Assembly (NCBI GenBank): GCA_015680685.1 | Contig: MNCI01023788.1 | Coordinates: 1 to 64,000, forward strand | Origin: Gnetum montanum | Taxonomy: Eukaryota > Streptophyta > Gnetopsida > Gnetales > Gnetaceae | Direction: 5' to 3' | DNA: 64,000 nucleotides | In this document: piece by piece, positions 61,114-64,000 of the stretch | Layout of the letters: the number at the start of each line of letters is the position of its first letter | Numbering within the stretch: the stretch's first letter is position 1 | Notes under the pieces: generated by a model | Database searches by the model: none | Told to the model about the DNA's origin: nothing | The model's input: only the letters and a program-made list of their open reading frames with translations | Translations under genes and position numbers: made by a program

Positions 61114-63350
61114 ATGTCTCTTTCACAACGAAGCAATAATGCATTATATGAAGAGAACATTCATTGGAGAACTAACGAGACATATGTTAAAGAAAATTGG
61201 AGTGACCAACCTCATGCAAGAGTTTCATATGTTCATTATCACCTTGACAACACTCAAAGACTACATTCACCTATGATAGACAACCCTGGAGAAGATGAAG
61301 TAAGTCCTAGTCCAAGGAAGGCCTCAAGGCATAGGGCCTCCTCAAAACCTAAATAGAAATTGAACCCAAGGGCAAAATCAAAGACAACAAAATGAACATA
61401 CATAAAATCATCATAATCAAAAAAATAAAAATAGAAATTTCCATCATGATATGTTTGATGATAGTGAACCCTTGTTGGCCACTAAGAGCTTTATGTAGAT
61501 CATAGAGGTAGTTAAGATATCCCATAAGCATTGTAGGGAAAGTCACATAAAAAGGCTCAATATGAATAATATCCCTATATTTGTGGGAGGCTATGATTCT
61601 GATACACAACATCACTTATAAGCCTTCCATGATGCCTGTGCCTTGCGAAATATCAAAAATAAGTGGCAAAAGCTTAAGCTCTTCCCTAGGATACTAATAG
61701 ATGAAACTAAAAGTTGGTATAGATTGTTGGAACCAATTTCCATCCACCAGTGGTCCACAATGGTAGAAATTTTCAATGAAAAATACCAAAACTATGCAAG
61801 AGTGTCCAACCTACAGAAACAAATCCAAGGGTGGAAGTAAGAAAATCATGAACCCTTGGATGTGGCCTTGGATAGATACTATTTATTACTACATAGATGT
61901 CCCAACCATGATTTCTCTTAAAAAGAAGAAATTTTCCACATCATAGATCAACTTCATAATGAAACAAGGAAGACCTTAGGGATGTATGCTCAAGGTCAAT
62001 TATACGAATTAAAAGCCCATCAGATACAAAAGTTAATCTAGCAAGTGGAAAAAGAAGAAGAAGAGCTATGTAAACAAGAGAATGTTCAGAAATATCACTG
62101 GGATTGAACTCTTCAAAAGAATAGGGTTCATATCTATGATGAGAAAAAAGAGGTATCTCTCAATGAGGTGATTTCACAACAAGTCTTGCCATTGCAACAA
62201 TCTCTTGATGAACTCCAGGAAAGGCTAGATTGGATGTCAAAGTGGATAAATGAATATCCTACAACTTTCATAGGAACTGTAGAGGAGAAGGTAACACAAA
62301 GGGAACCAAGCGATCACAATAAATGAAGGAAGAAGAACCAAGAAATAGCTAGGAACACTTATCAATAAATAGGGAAAATGGTTGTAGAAGAAGGGGGTAT
62401 AGAATCAACCATAGAAGAAGATGATGGATGTGACATCTACCTATATGACCATCCAAAGGGATATTGCCCAATCATGTTACATTTACATCAGTATTGGGCT
62501 TTTGCATTAAATTCCAAATTCATACAAAATCACATGCCCATGAAATTTCTTTTTCCACATGGTAATTATAGACAGTTCCACAACCAATCATACTGCCCTA
62601 GGGGATATTATTATCAATCTCAACACCATCATCAACTATAGTGGAAAAATCCATAGCTATGGGGGAAGCCATAACCAAGCCACCCCTATCATTACTACTA
62701 GTCAAACCCATATGGATATTAAGTTCACCAACCTATTTCCCCAACTAGTTCTACCTCCTCTACTTCAAATCGCTACTACCACTCTCCTGAATATCATTGA
62801 CTTGCAACACCTCACACCTCTTATCCTTTGTCATATCCTCAATATTCTGATACTTTCCTTTACCATATGTGACCAACAACAACATAGGAAGGTTTAGCAC
62901 CATGCCATCAATGAGAAAATGTCACTTGTGTTGCAAACATACATAGAAATGATAATGCTAGTATATCTCCACCACAATCTCGAAAACACCCTTTCTTTAG
63001 GATAGTTCCCATACATAAGCACAACACTTGTGGACCTACTAACTTATTCAAACTAGCACAATGCTAATCAAGTGCAACACCCTTCCTTCCACAACCAATG
63101 TCCTCTAATCCTATGCAAAGGCTAACATCTATCATTACTCCAACATCTAATAGAAGTGATGAATCTAGCACTATGGAGAGAAAAAAGCACTCATGCATCA
63201 CTACTAATAGTAAATGGTACATTTGTGGGCTGAAAATTCAAAATATTAACATAGACCACAATAAAGTTCGGGAGCAAGTGTGTGAGAAAAAACCAATCTA
63301 TGTTGTAGCCACTAAACCAAAAAACATCTAGTGGCTTGAAAATGAGAATA
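61114..63350 (+). pseudogene. Gag of an Athila/Tat-like gypsy element, broken
   Basis: The presumed start MSLSQRSNNALYEE is followed by an unconserved region. The Gag core runs from about 61560: PIFVGGYDSD, LKLFPRILIDETKSWYRLL, the SIHQWSTMVEIFNEKY motif, then LLHRCPNHDFS and LYELKAHQIQKLI at about 62030. In plant Athila/Tat Gag these places read LxGxAxxW, LRKCPHHG and similar. The downstream part (62378-62900) is His- and Tyr-rich with no clear zinc knuckle; WYICGLK at about 63210 is one Cys motif. Stops replace Gln or Trp throughout (for example after GWK and before KEEIF). Protease and RT would lie beyond the window. Confidence 0.75.
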
Positions 63351-64000
63351 TAAAATTGTTTCAATGATGCATGGAGACAGTTGATCCACTTATTAGTTCT
63401 AGACTTAAGAAAATAGACCAAATAAAGGACTTAGACATAGATATCTTGTACACTAATTATGCACCAAAAAGGATGTTAAACATAGAGACCTAGGAATTAA
63501 CATAGAAAATCAAGAAGAAGAATCACATACATCTGGACCCCCCAAAAATAGAAATACCTTCAAGTCCAAATGAAGATACATCTCCAAATGATCCAAATGA
63601 GACTATCACCAATGTTACATGTGCTACCACATGATTAATTAAATCAATAACAATGATAGATGGAAAACAAATGATGTATAACCAAGGAATTATGCAGTCC
63701 CTCTCCCAAATGTGTGGCCATAAGATTAGCTATGGGGGAGATTCTCCATCCTAATTCAAGAACTAATAAATTTTTTTCATCATTTTATTTTTACAATTTC
63801 TTATCATTTTCTTATTTCTTTCAAATTTTTCTGATTCTTTATATTTTTTCCTTTTCTTAATATTTTTCTTTTCTTTATATTTTTCTCTTTTCTTAAGTCA
63901 TTTCCTTTATGTTTTATGAATGTCATTTATATCTCTATTAATAATATTTCCAAGTCATGATGTAGAAGTCAATGCTATGTGCTGGGATTTTTTTCCTTGC
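63351..64000. other. Continuation of the gypsy element, degraded
   Basis: Frames continue only in short pieces. A purine run CTATGGGGGAGATTC near 63730 looks like a polypurine tract, and a pyrimidine-rich stretch follows (63770-63900). If this is a 3' end, the element lacks pol and the next LTR begins here. Confidence 0.4.

Overview
This window reads as intergenic, retrotransposon-filled nuclear DNA of a gymnosperm, most likely a conifer. It is AT-rich and dominated by decayed LTR retrotransposons nested in one another. It carries a nuclear copy of plastid DNA in which a ycf2 piece, trnI-CAU and psbA lie in that order; trnI-CAU next to psbA is the arrangement of conifer plastomes that have lost the large inverted repeat, and is not found in typical angiosperms. 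The one recognisable nuclear gene is a broken member of the alliinase / tryptophan-aminotransferase-related family. I found no gene that looks intact and no CRISPR or prokaryotic system.

Layout. 1-311: GC-richer flank. 312-3640: plastid insert (psbA and ycf2 on minus, trnI-CAU on plus), joined at about 3635-3639 to the leader of an LTR element. 3640-13400: minus-strand Ty3/gypsy material: an LTR plus leader, a long coiled-coil ORF killed by nonsense changes, a second LTR-like block, and a protease-RT-RNaseH-integrase polyprotein of Athila/Tat type. 13452-25290: a plus-strand Ty1/copia pol, split inside RT by a 9.6 kb minus-strand element (14632-24204) that carries gag and protease but no RT or integrase. 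25291-28950: AT-rich DNA with a perfect hairpin and a probable solo LTR. 28950-34600: a 5'-truncated gypsy element whose LTR resembles that of the gag-only element and which does carry RT, RNaseH and integrase. 35100-38520: an element with AGATGTCT-rich repeats. 38560-41500: a minus-strand copia remnant. 41727-46064: an LTR pair around a short internal region that contains a third, partial LTR, with a 20-bp minisatellite just upstream of each TATA box. 46065-49350: repeats, then the alliinase/TAR-like pseudogene with its promoter. 49353-53205: an assembly gap, a roughly 505-bp inverted repeat and short hairpins. 53206-58260: mostly unassigned, with minisatellites. 58840-64000: two related LTR-plus-leader blocks and a gag ORF with many stops, running off the window end.

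How the parts relate. The LTRs at 3.6-4.8, 58.8-60.0 and 60.05-61.1 kb are one family sharing a conserved leader with a tripled 23-25-bp motif. The gag-protease element and the RT-IN element share LTR and polypurine-tract-side sequence and could be a non-autonomous/autonomous pair. Stops in the retroelement ORFs fall mainly where Gln or Trp is expected, the trace left by C-to-T change of methylated cytosines. Family assignments come from reading translations by eye; no database search was run, and element boundaries are good to tens of bases unless stated.
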